Shown: in pieces, positions 1-8,212 of the stretch
Numbering within the stretch: the first letter of the stretch is position 1
Layout of the letters: each line of letters opens with the position of its first letter
Assembly (NCBI RefSeq): GCF_016918565.1
Contig: NZ_JAFFQD010000037.1
Span: 1 to 53,703, forward strand
Direction: 5' to 3'
Length of the DNA stretch: 53,703 nucleotides
Source: Desulfogranum marinum
GTDB taxonomy: Bacteria; Desulfobacterota; Desulfobulbia; Desulfobulbales; Desulfobulbaceae
The notes under the pieces: model-generated
The model's database searches: none
Told to the model about the DNA's origin: nothing
Seen by the model: the letters and a program-made list of their open reading frames with translations, nothing else
Program-made: the position numbers and the translations under genes

Positions 1-125
1 TGAAAAAATAACAGCGTCGCTTCGCTCCGACCACCTGGCCAGTTTCACTGGAATAGGTGGCCGGAATCACGTGGACTGACTGGCCGGTTTCGACTGGAAT
101 GGGTGGCCGGATTCAGTGGAATACG
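1..125 (+). mobile_element. right end of an IS21-like element (terminal repeats)
   Basis: Two tandem copies of a ~41 bp unit lie at 35-75 and 80-120. Each runs CTGGCC(A/G)GTTTC..., then TGGAAT(A/G)GGTGGCCGGA, then a TCA..TGGA end. Repeated GGTGGCCGG/CTGGCCGGTTT blocks just after an istB-type gene are typical of the multiple terminal repeats of IS21-family elements. The AT-rich and GTCGCTTCGCTCCGA stretch before them resembles the usual istB tail. The transposase genes lie outside the window, so the family call comes from the repeat pattern alone. Confidence 0.5.
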
Positions 126-182
126 CAGCTATCTACGATTGAATGAAGGTAGAGGGTATTGGAAGTAAAGATGTGAAGGGCA

Positions 183-224
183 AATGGCTATACTGGGTTG
201 ATCACAGTATAGCCATTTTTTTAT
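183..224 (+). terminator. Rho-independent terminator
   Basis: A 13-bp stem (183-195 with 205-217, arm AATGGCTATACTG) has a 9-nt loop and runs into a T-rich tract at 216-223. The T-run orientation suits a rightward transcript arriving from outside the window. Confidence 0.7.
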
Positions 225-306
225 GGCCTTGGCAGGCAGCAGTTTAAATCTCTCCCCCCCCTCTAATAGTTCGGGGGTGATAATTGGCTGAGTGTTATAT
301 AATCAG

Positions 307-320
307 GCCTTGTTAAGGCT
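307..320 (-). terminator. weak hairpin downstream of the sigma-54 regulator
   Basis: A 5-bp stem GCCTT/AAGGC with a 3-nt loop lies 35 bp beyond the stop of the leftward regulator gene. There is only a loose A/T-rich stretch after it on the minus strand, so this is a weak terminator candidate. Confidence 0.2.
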
Positions 321-354
321 CTGGTTTGATGGTTTGGACGAGGTATGGTTTTGC

Positions 355-2769
355 CTAAAATGAATCTAGCGCTTTTTTCTGCTTTTTGAGCTTGTCGTCA
401 ACGGGGTTGATGAGCCCGTATTTTTTTATTTTTCTTCGCAGGGTATCCTTGGATATTTTGAGCTCATCACAAGTGCGCATTTTGCGCCATTTGTTTCGGT
501 CTAAAGCGATAATGATCGCTTGCTTTTCGATTTCCTCCAGTGATTGTGCGTTGCTATTGCTTGCTTTCCCTGTTGTTTGTGCCTCCGGCGCGGTAGAAAA
601 CGGCTCCGGCAGGTGATGTGATTGTATATAGCCACCCTCGCAGAGGATGAACGAATATTCAACAATGTTTTCAAGCTCTCGGATGTTGCCGGGGTAATCG
701 TAGCGCATAAGGATGGATAAGGCGCCGCTGGACATGCCAACTATATCCTTGCCCTGCTCTGCGCTGTATTTTCTGATAAAATGATCAATGAGTAAGGGGA
801 TATCTTCCTTGCGATCGCGTAGTGGCGGTAAATTGATCTTGACTACGTTGAGTCGGTAAAAAAGGTCGTCACGAAAGAGCCCCTCTCTCACCAGGCTCTG
901 TAAGTCGCGATTGGTTGCGGTGATGATTCGTACGTCGGCCTTGACCGGAGTATTAGAACCAAGGGGTTCGTATATCTTTTCTTGGAGCACTCTAAGCAAT
1001 TTTACCTGGACGCTTGTTGGGATATCTCCTATTTCGTCCAGAAAAAGAGTGCCGCCCTCAGCTGCTGCAAATCTTCCCGCCTTATCTTTGCGCGCGTCGG
1101 TGAAGGCCCCGGCTTTATATCCGAACAGTTCTGATTCAAGCAGTGTTTCCGGCAGTGCTCCACAGTTTACAACGATAAAAGGTTTTTCTCTTCGTGAGCT
1201 TGCATTGAACAGGGCTCTGGCTATAAGTTCTTTGCCTGTCCCACTTTCTCCCAGGATGAGCACGGTGCTTGGGCTGCGGGCGATGTCCGGCATGATGTTG
1301 AAAAGCCGTTGCATCGCCTTGGATTTGGAGATAATTTCGTCAAAGGTATATTTCTGTTTGAGCTGATTTCTCAGGGCAGTGATGGTGGTCAGGTCGCGAA
1401 ATGTTTCAACTCCACCGATAATGTTGCCTTCATGGTCAGTGAGGGGGGCAGCGCTAATGCTTATCGGGATTTTTTCTCCAGCTTTGTTAAGGATGGTAAT
1501 GGAGCGGTTAGAGGCGGCCTTGCCTGTGTAGAGGCTCTCCGCAATGGCACAGTTTTTTCCACATATGGATGAGTGGAATATGTCGGAGCAGGATTTCCCC
1601 ATGGCATCTTCTTTATCCCAGCCGGTGATCTCCTCGGCTGCGCTATTAAATGAGGTGATTTTCCAGTTCCGGTCAACTGTAAAGACCCCGTCTGCGACAG
1701 AATCAAGGATGAGGCTTTCCCTTATGGACGAGGTGTTGTCGCGGAACGTTTCAATTCCACCTATAATATTACCAAAATCATCAAGAAGAGGAGAGGAGCT
1801 GATGGTAACCGGGATAGAGTTACCTGCTTTGCCTTTGATGAAAATGGACCGGTCTATAAAAGAGTTATTGAGGTCAATCGCCTTCTGCAGCAGGCAGGCT
1901 GAACCGCAAACACTGGAGTGAAAGATGGTATGGCAGGGTTTGCCGATTACCTCTTCTCTGGTCCATCCTGTAATTCCTTCCGCTGCAGCATTGAAGGACG
2001 TGATGAGGCGGTTTTTATCGATGGTAAAGACTCCATCGGCAACCGAAGACAGGATCAAGTCGCTGTATAGCTCGTCTGTGCAGTCGTGGAAGGTCTGTAC
2101 TCCGCCAATGACCAACCCGTTTTGGTCAAACAGCGGGGAGGATTTAAGTGAAAGTGGAAAGGACTTGCCGTCTTTTCTGGGCATGGAAACCGTGTGTACT
2201 GCTATGGGGCGCTCTTCTGTAATTGATCGTTGAATCAGACAGCTGTTGCCGCAGATTTCCGGCGGAAAGACCTGGTTACATTTTTTACCGATGACTTCTT
2301 CACGGCTCCAGCCTGTGAGCTTTTCTGCGCTGCTGTTGAATGTCGTAATTTCAAGTTGTTTGTTGACGGTTAACACGCCTTCTTCGACCGAGTTGAGAAG
2401 GAGCTGATGATGAACGGACTGATTGGTGATGTCCAAGGTGAGCAGGGTGTTGCCCGGCTTATTGGTTGCACCGTGCAGTGGTATGATAGAGGTAAGAACC
2501 GTTTGTGCCGGTGCGCCAAGTTCGGTGCCGGCAAGCAGTATCGAATGTTTTGAAATGGGGTGCCCGTTTTCTGTCTGTTGTATCAGGTTGTCCAGTGAGG
2601 ATGTCTCTTTGTGTTGTGGAAATAGTTCATCGAGGTTTTTCCCCTGCATTTCAGCTATTTTTTTGCTGGTGAGCTGTTCGGCGTCCTTGTTGGCACTGAT
2701 CACCCGGCGCTGTTTGTCGAGAATAAAAACAGCTAAAGGGGAATGTAGGTTTTCAAGTGATTGCGACAT
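355..2769 (-). CDS. sigma-54-dependent enhancer-binding regulator with four PAS domains
   Basis: Cytoplasmic transcription activator that would remodel sigma-54 RNA polymerase by ATP hydrolysis. A divergent PAS (residues ~8-115) is followed by three closely similar tandem PAS domains (~120-235, 235-350, 350-465). Each of the three carries a Cys set shaped like C..F....CG..C, which suggests redox, metal or Fe-S sensing. The AAA+ domain (~485-720) has Walker A GESGTGKE and Walker B FLDEIGD. The sigma-54 contact loop reads GAFTDA where GAFTGA is canonical. A Fis-type helix-turn-helix (TLRRKIKKYGL) ends the protein. I chose the ATG at 2769 because GAGG precedes it; a TTG at 2862 would add 31 residues of low-complexity sequence. 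It faces away from the ferredoxin/cytochrome genes, and a -24/-12 promoter lies at 5584, so control of that NrfD unit is the natural inference. Confidence 0.93.
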   Translation of the reverse strand: MSQSLENLHSPLAVFILDKQRRVISANKDAEQLTSKKIAEMQGKNLDELFPQHKETSSLDNLIQQTENGHPISKHSILLAGTELGAPAQTVLTSIIPLHGATNKPGNTLLTLDITNQSVHHQLLLNSVEEGVLTVNKQLEITTFNSSAEKLTGWSREEVIGKKCNQVFPPEICGNSCLIQRSITEERPIAVHTVSMPRKDGKSFPLSLKSSPLFDQNGLVIGGVQTFHDCTDELYSDLILSSVADGVFTIDKNRLITSFNAAAEGITGWTREEVIGKPCHTIFHSSVCGSACLLQKAIDLNNSFIDRSIFIKGKAGNSIPVTISSSPLLDDFGNIIGGIETFRDNTSSIRESLILDSVADGVFTVDRNWKITSFNSAAEEITGWDKEDAMGKSCSDIFHSSICGKNCAIAESLYTGKAASNRSITILNKAGEKIPISISAAPLTDHEGNIIGGVETFRDLTTITALRNQLKQKYTFDEIISKSKAMQRLFNIMPDIARSPSTVLILGESGTGKELIARALFNASSRREKPFIVVNCGALPETLLESELFGYKAGAFTDARKDKAGRFAAAEGGTLFLDEIGDIPTSVQVKLLRVLQEKIYEPLGSNTPVKADVRIITATNRDLQSLVREGLFRDDLFYRLNVVKINLPPLRDRKEDIPLLIDHFIRKYSAEQGKDIVGMSSGALSILMRYDYPGNIRELENIVEYSFILCEGGYIQSHHLPEPFSTAPEAQTTGKASNSNAQSLEEIEKQAIIIALDRNKWRKMRTCDELKISKDTLRRKIKKYGLINPVDDKLKKQKKALDSF

Positions 2770-3286
2770 ATTTTTTATGTGCCTCGCGTGCGACGTTCTG
2801 GGAGTGCTGAATGGTTGTGAGTGGCTTGCTTGCAAATTGTGCGCTGCTGCAAAGTCCTTCAATAATATTCATCTTTCTTTTTGCGGTCAATGGGATTGCA
2901 TCTCCGGGTGCGGAAAGCGTTGAAGCTTTTACAGGGTAGGACTACCACCTTGTTCGCTATGAGATCTCTTGCCTTTTTCGTGTTTTTAGGTATATTGGCC
3001 GTTTTATTTCTCTGCTTTTTGCGGAGGTTTAGACTTAAATATACTTTTTTAAGCGTTACACATTGTAGTATAGTGTATCTTGAAATGCGGTTCTTTCGTC
3101 AAGGTAAAGGCACATGGGTAATTTTATCATAGGCATGTAGTTAATATTCCGAGTGTAAAATTTTACTCGTAATGAGGAAAGCGAGCATCGTGATACCTCG
3201 CCGGGTTGGAAGAAAGGGTCAAATTATAAATGAGTTAGCCTACAGTGGCTTAACGTCTTTTCTCATATTTTTATTGGGGGCGTGTA
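2770..3286. other. divergent intergenic region, no gene seen
   Basis: About 515 bp between the leftward regulator and the rightward ferredoxin gene. It must hold promoters for both. It is T-rich around 3040-3080. I found no convincing -24/-12 element here, so the ferredoxin gene may use a different sigma factor from the NrfD unit. Confidence 0.5.
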
Positions 3287-4042
3287 ATGAATGTCGATGA
3301 ACTTGAAAAAATGGAAAATGAAGGGGTGGAGAGGCTGCCTTCATTGGAGCGTAGAACTTTTCTCCGTGCCGGTTTAGCGGTTACCGGGCTTTTTATGGGT
3401 GGCACTGTGCTGTCGCTAACCTCGGCGGAAAAAGTACTGGGAGCTATTGGAGGGCAGGAGACGGTCGCTAAATATCCATATAGCCCTCATTACAGTATGG
3501 TCATGCGTCAGAATCTTTGTGTTGACTGTCAGCTTTGTATGGAAGCCTGTGTGCGTACAAATCATGTCCCTTCCTATGGATACAGGACCACTATTCTCGA
3601 ACGCTATCGAAAGACAGGGCCGTCCAGTCAAGAGCGCATATTTACACCGGTTCTTTGTAACCAGTGTAATCGTCCGCCCTGTGTGCGGGTTTGCCCCACT
3701 GTGGCGACCTACAAGGACAAAACAACCGGCATTATCATGATGGATGAAAAGAAATGTATTGGCTGTAAAACATGTATGGCGGCTTGTCCATACAATGCCC
3801 GTTATTTTAACGAGGAAACACGGGCTGTGGATAAATGTAATTTTTGTTATGATACCCGCCTCTCAAAAGGGTTGAAAGATACTGCCTGTGTGGAAGCCTG
3901 TCCGGCTGGGGTCAGGGTATTCGGGGATTTGAGCGATCCCGCCAGCGAAGTGTATAGCCTGGTGCATAAGCCTGGAACAGTTGTCTGGGTGCTCCGGCCT
4001 GAAACCGGTGCTTTGCCGAATGTATTTTATATGAACGCCTAA
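3287..4042 (+). CDS. Tat-exported 4Fe-4S ferredoxin subunit (NrfC/DsrO/PsrB type)
   Basis: Electron-transfer subunit, 251 residues. The N terminus carries a twin-arginine signal, RRTFLRAG, followed by a hydrophobic stretch, so the folded protein should be exported to the periplasm. Four Cys clusters follow: CVDCQLCMEAC, CNQCNRPPCVRVC, CIGCKTCMAAC and the CNFC...CVEAC group. This is the standard four-cluster pattern of the FeS subunits that pair with NrfD-type membrane anchors. The next gene, 20 bp downstream behind GGAGGG, is a multihaem cytochrome, and an NrfD subunit lies at 5923. Together they resemble NrfBCD or DsrJOP without a catalytic subunit. The exact electron donor and acceptor cannot be read from sequence. 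Confidence 0.92.
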   Translation: MNVDELEKMENEGVERLPSLERRTFLRAGLAVTGLFMGGTVLSLTSAEKVLGAIGGQETVAKYPYSPHYSMVMRQNLCVDCQLCMEACVRTNHVPSYGYRTTILERYRKTGPSSQERIFTPVLCNQCNRPPCVRVCPTVATYKDKTTGIIMMDEKKCIGCKTCMAACPYNARYFNEETRAVDKCNFCYDTRLSKGLKDTACVEACPAGVRVFGDLSDPASEVYSLVHKPGTVVWVLRPETGALPNVFYMNA

Positions 4043-4062
4043 CCCATAAAAGGAGGGATACG

Positions 4063-4767
4063 ATGAAGATGGCATTAAAGTTGGCAGCAGTTCTGGGGGT
4101 AGCGATAGTGGCTGGTGGGTTTGTGTTGGACAGGGCTGCGCAAGCCACGGCCGAACCGGAAAAGCAACCTGCTGAAGATAAGGTGCTTCATGCATACGGC
4201 GACACACTGATCTTGAAAAAAGAACCAGTTGGAGGGATGTTTAGTCACAAGTCCCATGTCATAGAATATGAGTTTTCTTGCGATACCTGTCATCCTGATC
4301 TTTTTGAAAGAAAGCGCGGTGCAGCAAAGGCTAGTGGTGATTACAATCATCCCTCTATGGAAGAAGGGATGTATTGTGGCGCATGCCATGATGGTGATAC
4401 GGCATTTGACACTGTGGAAGAAGGTAACTGTATTTCGTGCCATGGAAGCGATATGGTAGAACCGGAAACAATAGTTTTTGTTAAACCGGTAAAAGCGGTT
4501 ATTTTCAACCATACGGAACATACGGAAATGGGCTTTGACTGCGCAAGTTGTCATGATGAACTTTTTGAGATGAGAGTCGGCGCCGCTGAAGAAAAGCCTG
4601 AGGAGTTTACCATGGCTGCTCTGTACGATGGAAAATATTGCGGTGCCTGTCACAATGGGGACGATGCCTTTGCCTCGGATACACTCTGTACCACCTGTCA
4701 TATCGGGGTGCAGGGCTTTGAGCGGATCCATGGCGGCGAAGGAAAAGCAGCTGCCGAGGAGCATTGA
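4063..4767 (+). CDS. periplasmic hexahaem c-type cytochrome (two c7-like trihaem repeats)
   Basis: 234 residues with a Sec signal peptide ending near AQA (residues 26-28). Six CXXCH haem sites are visible: CDTCH, CGACH, CISCH, CASCH, CGACH, CTTCH. They fall into two homologous halves, each starting with an F(S/N)H..H axial-ligand motif and having the order C..CH, YCGACH, C..CH. This matches the c7-type trihaem domain found duplicated in long electron-conduit cytochromes. It probably passes electrons between the ferredoxin/NrfD module and a periplasmic or outer partner. It sits in the same transcript as the ferredoxin and is closed by a strong hairpin at 4803. Confidence 0.92.
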   Translation: MKMALKLAAVLGVAIVAGGFVLDRAAQATAEPEKQPAEDKVLHAYGDTLILKKEPVGGMFSHKSHVIEYEFSCDTCHPDLFERKRGAAKASGDYNHPSMEEGMYCGACHDGDTAFDTVEEGNCISCHGSDMVEPETIVFVKPVKAVIFNHTEHTEMGFDCASCHDELFEMRVGAAEEKPEEFTMAALYDGKYCGACHNGDDAFASDTLCTTCHIGVQGFERIHGGEGKAAAEEH

Positions 4768-4802
4768 TAAGGCGCTGCAGTTATGCGTATATGTCGGATT
4801 TG

Positions 4803-4845
4803 AAAAAGCTATACCGGAAGCATAATGCTTCCGGTATAGCTTTTT
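4803..4845 (+). terminator. Rho-independent terminator after the cytochrome
   Basis: A near-perfect long stem (arm AAAAAGCTATACCGGAAGCA, 4803-4822, pairing with 4825-4845) ends in TTTTTC. It separates the ferredoxin-cytochrome transcript from the downstream NrfD transcript. Confidence 0.85.
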
Positions 4846-4856
4846 CTGTAAGTGCA

Positions 4857-5580
4857 AAATATATTTTAATTTACCGCTATCGTTATCCTATAAGTTGTAA
4901 ATAGTAAAACAACGGTAGATCCTTTTCGAAATTTTTCATTTCTTCTGTTTTTTCCTTCTTTAAACGTGCTGGTGCCGTTCCGGTACCCTTTTTTCACCCT
5001 CCCTGTTGTTCCTTCCTTGCTGTAAATTAGCCCCTTTTTCTAGAAATGTTACAGATTAATCAAGTGGTTATGCTTTAACGTGGCGTGGTTTTGTCAAGTG
5101 TTACCGTGGTAACCCTCAGTTTTTTGCTTAGGACCTATTTGTCCTCTGTAAAGAAAAAAACGGCTGTGAGGTAACGTGTTGTTGGTGAGAGAATTTGTTT
5201 TTTGGGCGTATAATGCGCTCTTTTGATGCGCAGTAGCTTTTAACATTTTGTAATATCGTTTTTTTTAAGATTGTCGTGTGCCGGTGTTCACCACTGGTTC
5301 GGCTGTGAGCAAGTTAGTGGTTTTATGAATAGCTATCTTTTTTTTGTTCTTTTTTTAGATAGTTAACTGCTTATTGGTCGGTTTTAGAGCTAAGAGGGGT
5401 GCTAGGGTTTATTTTGAGCTATGGGCATTGTCTTAAGGGGCTCGTTGTGCGCCATGAAAGTAATATATCTATAAATTGTGACTGCCTGGAAAGTGTATAA
5501 GTTTTCATTTGTATGACTTTATAGTTACCTTTTTACAGGGAGTTAGTATTTTTTTTGGTCCTCTGTGCAGCAGAAGTGTG
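4857..5580. other. long regulatory intergenic region upstream of the sigma-54 promoter
   Basis: More than 700 bp with no convincing gene. It holds two inverted repeats that could be enhancer sites for the neighbouring activator: GTTACC-GT-GGTAAC at 5100-5113 and CCGGTG-TTCAC-CACTGG at 5281-5297, about 480 and 300 bp before the -24 box. Distances of this order are normal for sigma-54 systems, but no footprint or conservation data are available. Confidence 0.35.
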
Positions 5581-5583
5581 GTT

Positions 5584-5599
5584 TTGGCACAGCCCTTGC
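5584..5599 (+). promoter_or_regulatory. sigma-54 (-24/-12) promoter
   Basis: The sequence TTGGCACAGCCCTTGC matches the sigma-54 consensus TTGGCAC-N5-TTGC exactly, with correct GG-to-GC spacing. Transcription should start near 5611, about 44 bp before the start codon of the small membrane protein. It is the only such element I found in an intergenic region and lies in the locus of a sigma-54 activator gene. Confidence 0.85.
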
Positions 5600-5654
5600 G
5601 ATAGTAAGGGTAAAGATTCGCAACCACCTGCGAACAACGAGAAAGAGGAAGACG

Positions 5655-5888
5655 ATGAATACTCTCCAGCAAAGCCCGATGAAAGAGATCAATAATGATG
5701 GCGGTCATTTTTTGATCACTTGGCTCAAAGCCCATAAGGGCCAAATTGGTGAATGGTTTTGGTTTAGCCTTTCTTTTCTGCTTTTTCTTGCTCTAGGACC
5801 TTTTTCCGCGATAGTTGCCTTGATCGGATTGAAGTCCCTGGCCAGTGAAGAACATCGGCAGAAAATGGTTGAACCGGCTCGGTTATAG
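5655..5888 (+). CDS. small one-helix membrane protein preceding NrfD subunit
   Basis: 77 residues, with one transmembrane helix at ~35-60 (WFWFSLSFLLFLALGPFSA). The start is the ATG at 5655, chosen because GAGGAAG precedes it; in-frame upstream codons lie before the transcription start predicted from the sigma-54 promoter. It is the first gene of that transcript and is followed 34 bp later by the NrfD-type subunit. Position and size suggest a small accessory or anchor subunit of the same membrane complex. I do not recognise a named family. Confidence 0.7.
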   Translation: MNTLQQSPMKEINNDGGHFLITWLKAHKGQIGEWFWFSLSFLLFLALGPFSAIVALIGLKSLASEEHRQKMVEPARL

Positions 5889-5922
5889 AAAAAAATTGTA
5901 CAAAAAGATGAGGAGGTACACA

Positions 5923-7110
5923 ATGGTAAACAGTTTCCCTTTTGCAGCCACTGCAGAACCCGAAGTGGCGAGTCCGTCAGTAAATTATTTGTCCGGAGCT
6001 TTCGCTCTTTTGCTTTTTGTTGGCGTGCTAACCGGACTATATGGATTTTTTGTCGGTCACGAACATGTCTATAATGTAAGTCGCGAAGTGCCATGGGGCT
6101 TGCTTATATCCACATATGCCTTTTTTGCAATTACTTCTACCGGGCTCTGCCTGTTGGCAGCAATCAGCCATGTTTTTGGCGGTAATAAGTTGGCGCCATT
6201 GGCAAACAGGATGGTCTGGATTTCGCTCGTTACCATTGTGAGCGCCTTCGTTGTGATTGGCATGGAAATAGCCAACCCTTGGCGGATGGTGATTTATAAT
6301 GTTATCTCTCCCAATATAACCTCTAATATTTGGTGGATGGGTACTCTTTATGGTATGGCTTTGGGGTTTATCCTTCTTGAGTTCTGGCTCATTCTTAATA
6401 AGCAGTATAAGTTAGCTTTATTCTTAGGAATTCTTGGGGGACTTGCAGAAGTTGCTGCCAATACCTGTCTTGGCGGTGTGTTTGCGACACTCGCTGCCCG
6501 TCCTTTCTGGTATGGAGCACAATTGCCTGTTTATTTTCTTGCCTGTGCGTTCCTCTCAGGTTCAGCTGCAGCCATTATCTTTACACATTTTGCTTATGCA
6601 ATCCGGAATAAACGGATGGAAGACTGTGTTTTTGAAGGTGTACAGGCTGCCGGTAAAGTGCTGCTGCTTATGCTGATTTTAGTAAGTGTGTCCACCTTCT
6701 GGAAAATGGCCTCCTTTTATGTTGGTGGATCTTCAGCTGGTAGAACCGCTGCCGATGCCCTGTATACCGGGCCGTTGTCCACTAATTTTTGGATGCTTGA
6801 AGTTGGTGTTGGGCTGATTGCTCCGATCCTTTTGCTCAGTTTAACAAGAATGAAAAGTCTGATGGCGCTGACTGCATCCGGTCTGATGGCCCTTGTTGGA
6901 ATGTTTATTGGGCGCTTGAATATGGTAACTGCAGGGCAGATAGTACCGCAGCTTGCAGAATTTGATGGCAACGCTCCTCTGTATATTGACTACGTTCCTT
7001 CCGGTCCTGAATGGATTGTAGCCATGGCTGGTATTGGTCTGACCGGCATGCTTTTTCTCCAGGGTGAACGGTTCTTCGGTAAGCGATTTTCCGGGCAGGA
7101 CAGTCACTGA
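5923..7110 (+). CDS. NrfD/PsrC-type polytopic membrane subunit
   Basis: 395 residues, about ten hydrophobic segments, starting at the ATG behind GAGGAGG. NrfD/PsrC proteins are quinone-interacting membrane anchors that exchange electrons with an attached FeS subunit. Recognisable features are an early YGFFVGHEHVYNV segment, a P-W-G-L first helix and repeated W..G.LYG motifs around residues 130-140. The likely partner is the Tat-exported ferredoxin at 3287, with the hexahaem cytochrome completing a quinol-to-cytochrome route. It lies under the sigma-54 promoter, unlike its presumed partners, so their supply may be uncoupled or both may answer to the same activator by different routes. Confidence 0.88.
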   Translation: MVNSFPFAATAEPEVASPSVNYLSGAFALLLFVGVLTGLYGFFVGHEHVYNVSREVPWGLLISTYAFFAITSTGLCLLAAISHVFGGNKLAPLANRMVWISLVTIVSAFVVIGMEIANPWRMVIYNVISPNITSNIWWMGTLYGMALGFILLEFWLILNKQYKLALFLGILGGLAEVAANTCLGGVFATLAARPFWYGAQLPVYFLACAFLSGSAAAIIFTHFAYAIRNKRMEDCVFEGVQAAGKVLLLMLILVSVSTFWKMASFYVGGSSAGRTAADALYTGPLSTNFWMLEVGVGLIAPILLLSLTRMKSLMALTASGLMALVGMFIGRLNMVTAGQIVPQLAEFDGNAPLYIDYVPSGPEWIVAMAGIGLTGMLFLQGERFFGKRFSGQDSH

Positions 7111-7133
7111 TTTCTTAAGCAATATCAGAGAAT

Positions 7134-7169
7134 GCGGTCATAGTCTTCAAGGCTCTGGCCGCATCATCA
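7134..7169 (+). other. hairpin between NrfD and MerR genes
   Basis: ATGCGG near 7134 and CCGCAT near 7160 form a short stem around a ~20-nt loop. No T-run follows, so it is more likely a transcript-processing or attenuation structure than a terminator. Confidence 0.25.
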
Positions 7170-7182
7170 AAAGAGGCATGAG

Positions 7183-7539
7183 ATGATTGACGAGAAAAAG
7201 GCAATCTTCACCATAGGCGTTGCAGCTCAGATGCTTTCTGTTCATCCTAGGACACTGAGGATATATGAGGAAGAGGGGCTGGTAACTCCGATGCGCAAGG
7301 GTAAGTGGCGTTACTACACAATGAATGACATAAAGTGGATAGAATGCCTGAGAGAAATGATCCACGAGCATGGTGTGTCTATTGCTGCTGTGAAAAAATT
7401 GCTGCAATATACACCCTGCTGGAATATTACTGATTGCCCTTTTGAAAAGCGGAAACAGTGCACGGCTTTTATGTCAAACGGCCTTATTCCGAAAAAGATT
7501 GATAAACAAAAGTCCAAAAAAGTACAAAATTTGCAGTAG
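7183..7539 (+). CDS. MerR-family transcriptional regulator with C-terminal cysteines
   Basis: 118 residues. The N-terminal winged helix has the MerR signature IGVAAQMLSVHPRTLRIYE and YYTMNDI, followed by a short dimerisation helix. The C terminus carries three Cys in C-x6-C-x7-C spacing (PCWNITDC...QC), reminiscent of metal- or Fe-S-sensing MerR proteins. It lies 72 bp after NrfD, in the same direction, and is closed by a terminator at 7573. It may be the last gene of that transcript. The ligand is unknown. Confidence 0.88.
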   Translation: MIDEKKAIFTIGVAAQMLSVHPRTLRIYEEEGLVTPMRKGKWRYYTMNDIKWIECLREMIHEHGVSIAAVKKLLQYTPCWNITDCPFEKRKQCTAFMSNGLIPKKIDKQKSKKVQNLQ

Positions 7540-7572
7540 ATGAAAACTATCACCGTCCTTAACGGTGCAGCT

Positions 7573-7613
7573 AGCCCGCTTTGAAGTCTATCTTCAGGGT
7601 GGGCTTTTTTTTT
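7573..7613 (+). terminator. Rho-independent terminator after MerR gene
   Basis: The stem AGCCCGC..TTGAAG pairs with CTTCAGGGTGGGCT across a short TCTAT loop and ends in a nine-T tract (7605-7613). Confidence 0.85.
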
Positions 7614-7813
7614 GTTCATCAGTCGTCAGGCGGCATACAGGTGCGGGGAGATGAGTTGTGTTTGATAGGCAGGCAGAAGCAGCCCGTTACGAACTCAAAG
7701 ACGGCTAAGCAAAATTCAGGTATGTAGGTCGCGAAGACTCCGGGTAGCGAAGACCGAGTGTGCCAAGTGTCATGAAGAACTCCATGACTTTGTGGTCATA
7801 GGGTGGAATGCCG

Positions 7814-8212
7814 TCATATTTGGCGTCTATGAAAAATAGAATAGTACCGAAATGTAGCAGTGCCATGGGAAATGAGACCGGAGGCAAAGATAATCCACAG
7901 TACCGGCCATATCGGATTAATAGTTGAATGGTGCAGTATCCCTAGAATCAATATTTTGATTATGATCAGGAAACCACGATTTTGAAAAATCCATTTTCCG
8001 TTACTGTAAATGTCAGCGCCCATCATGAGCAGTCCACTTGCTGCGGTTGCTATGTACCATGGAGTCAAAAGTGGTGCTGCCACGTCAAAATAAAGCCCCC
8101 CTGTATAGACCGCCATGCCACAGAGATGAAGGCTTCTGAAGATAACATTACCCCAGCGTTTACCGGGGAAACCTCTCGATTCTTCAGGGAAAAAAATATT
8201 GGACAGACGCAT
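7814..8212 (-). CDS. small polytopic membrane protein of unknown function
   Basis: 132 residues from the ATG at 8212 (MRLSNIFFPEESRGF). About four hydrophobic segments alternate with short charged loops. There is a conserved-looking RSLHLCGMAVYTGG stretch, a GADIYSNGKW loop and a C-terminal FRYYSIF tail. No clear ribosome-binding site precedes the start; a TTG at 8311 would add 33 residues with no clear sense. Two His in the membrane regions could bind haem or a metal, but this is not established. It faces the MerR gene convergently. I do not recognise a named family. Confidence 0.6.
   Translation of the reverse strand: MRLSNIFFPEESRGFPGKRWGNVIFRSLHLCGMAVYTGGLYFDVAAPLLTPWYIATAASGLLMMGADIYSNGKWIFQNRGFLIIIKILILGILHHSTINPIWPVLWIIFASGLISHGTATFRYYSIFHRRQI

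Noticed and set aside
2770-2862. TTG-start extension of the sigma-54 regulator
   Set aside because: It would add 31 residues of low-complexity sequence; the ATG at 2769 has a GAGG site and directly precedes the first PAS domain.
7705-7887. Frame-shifted C-terminal extension of the small membrane protein
   Set aside because: The main frame already ends in a plausible tail; the second frame shows no matching continuation.
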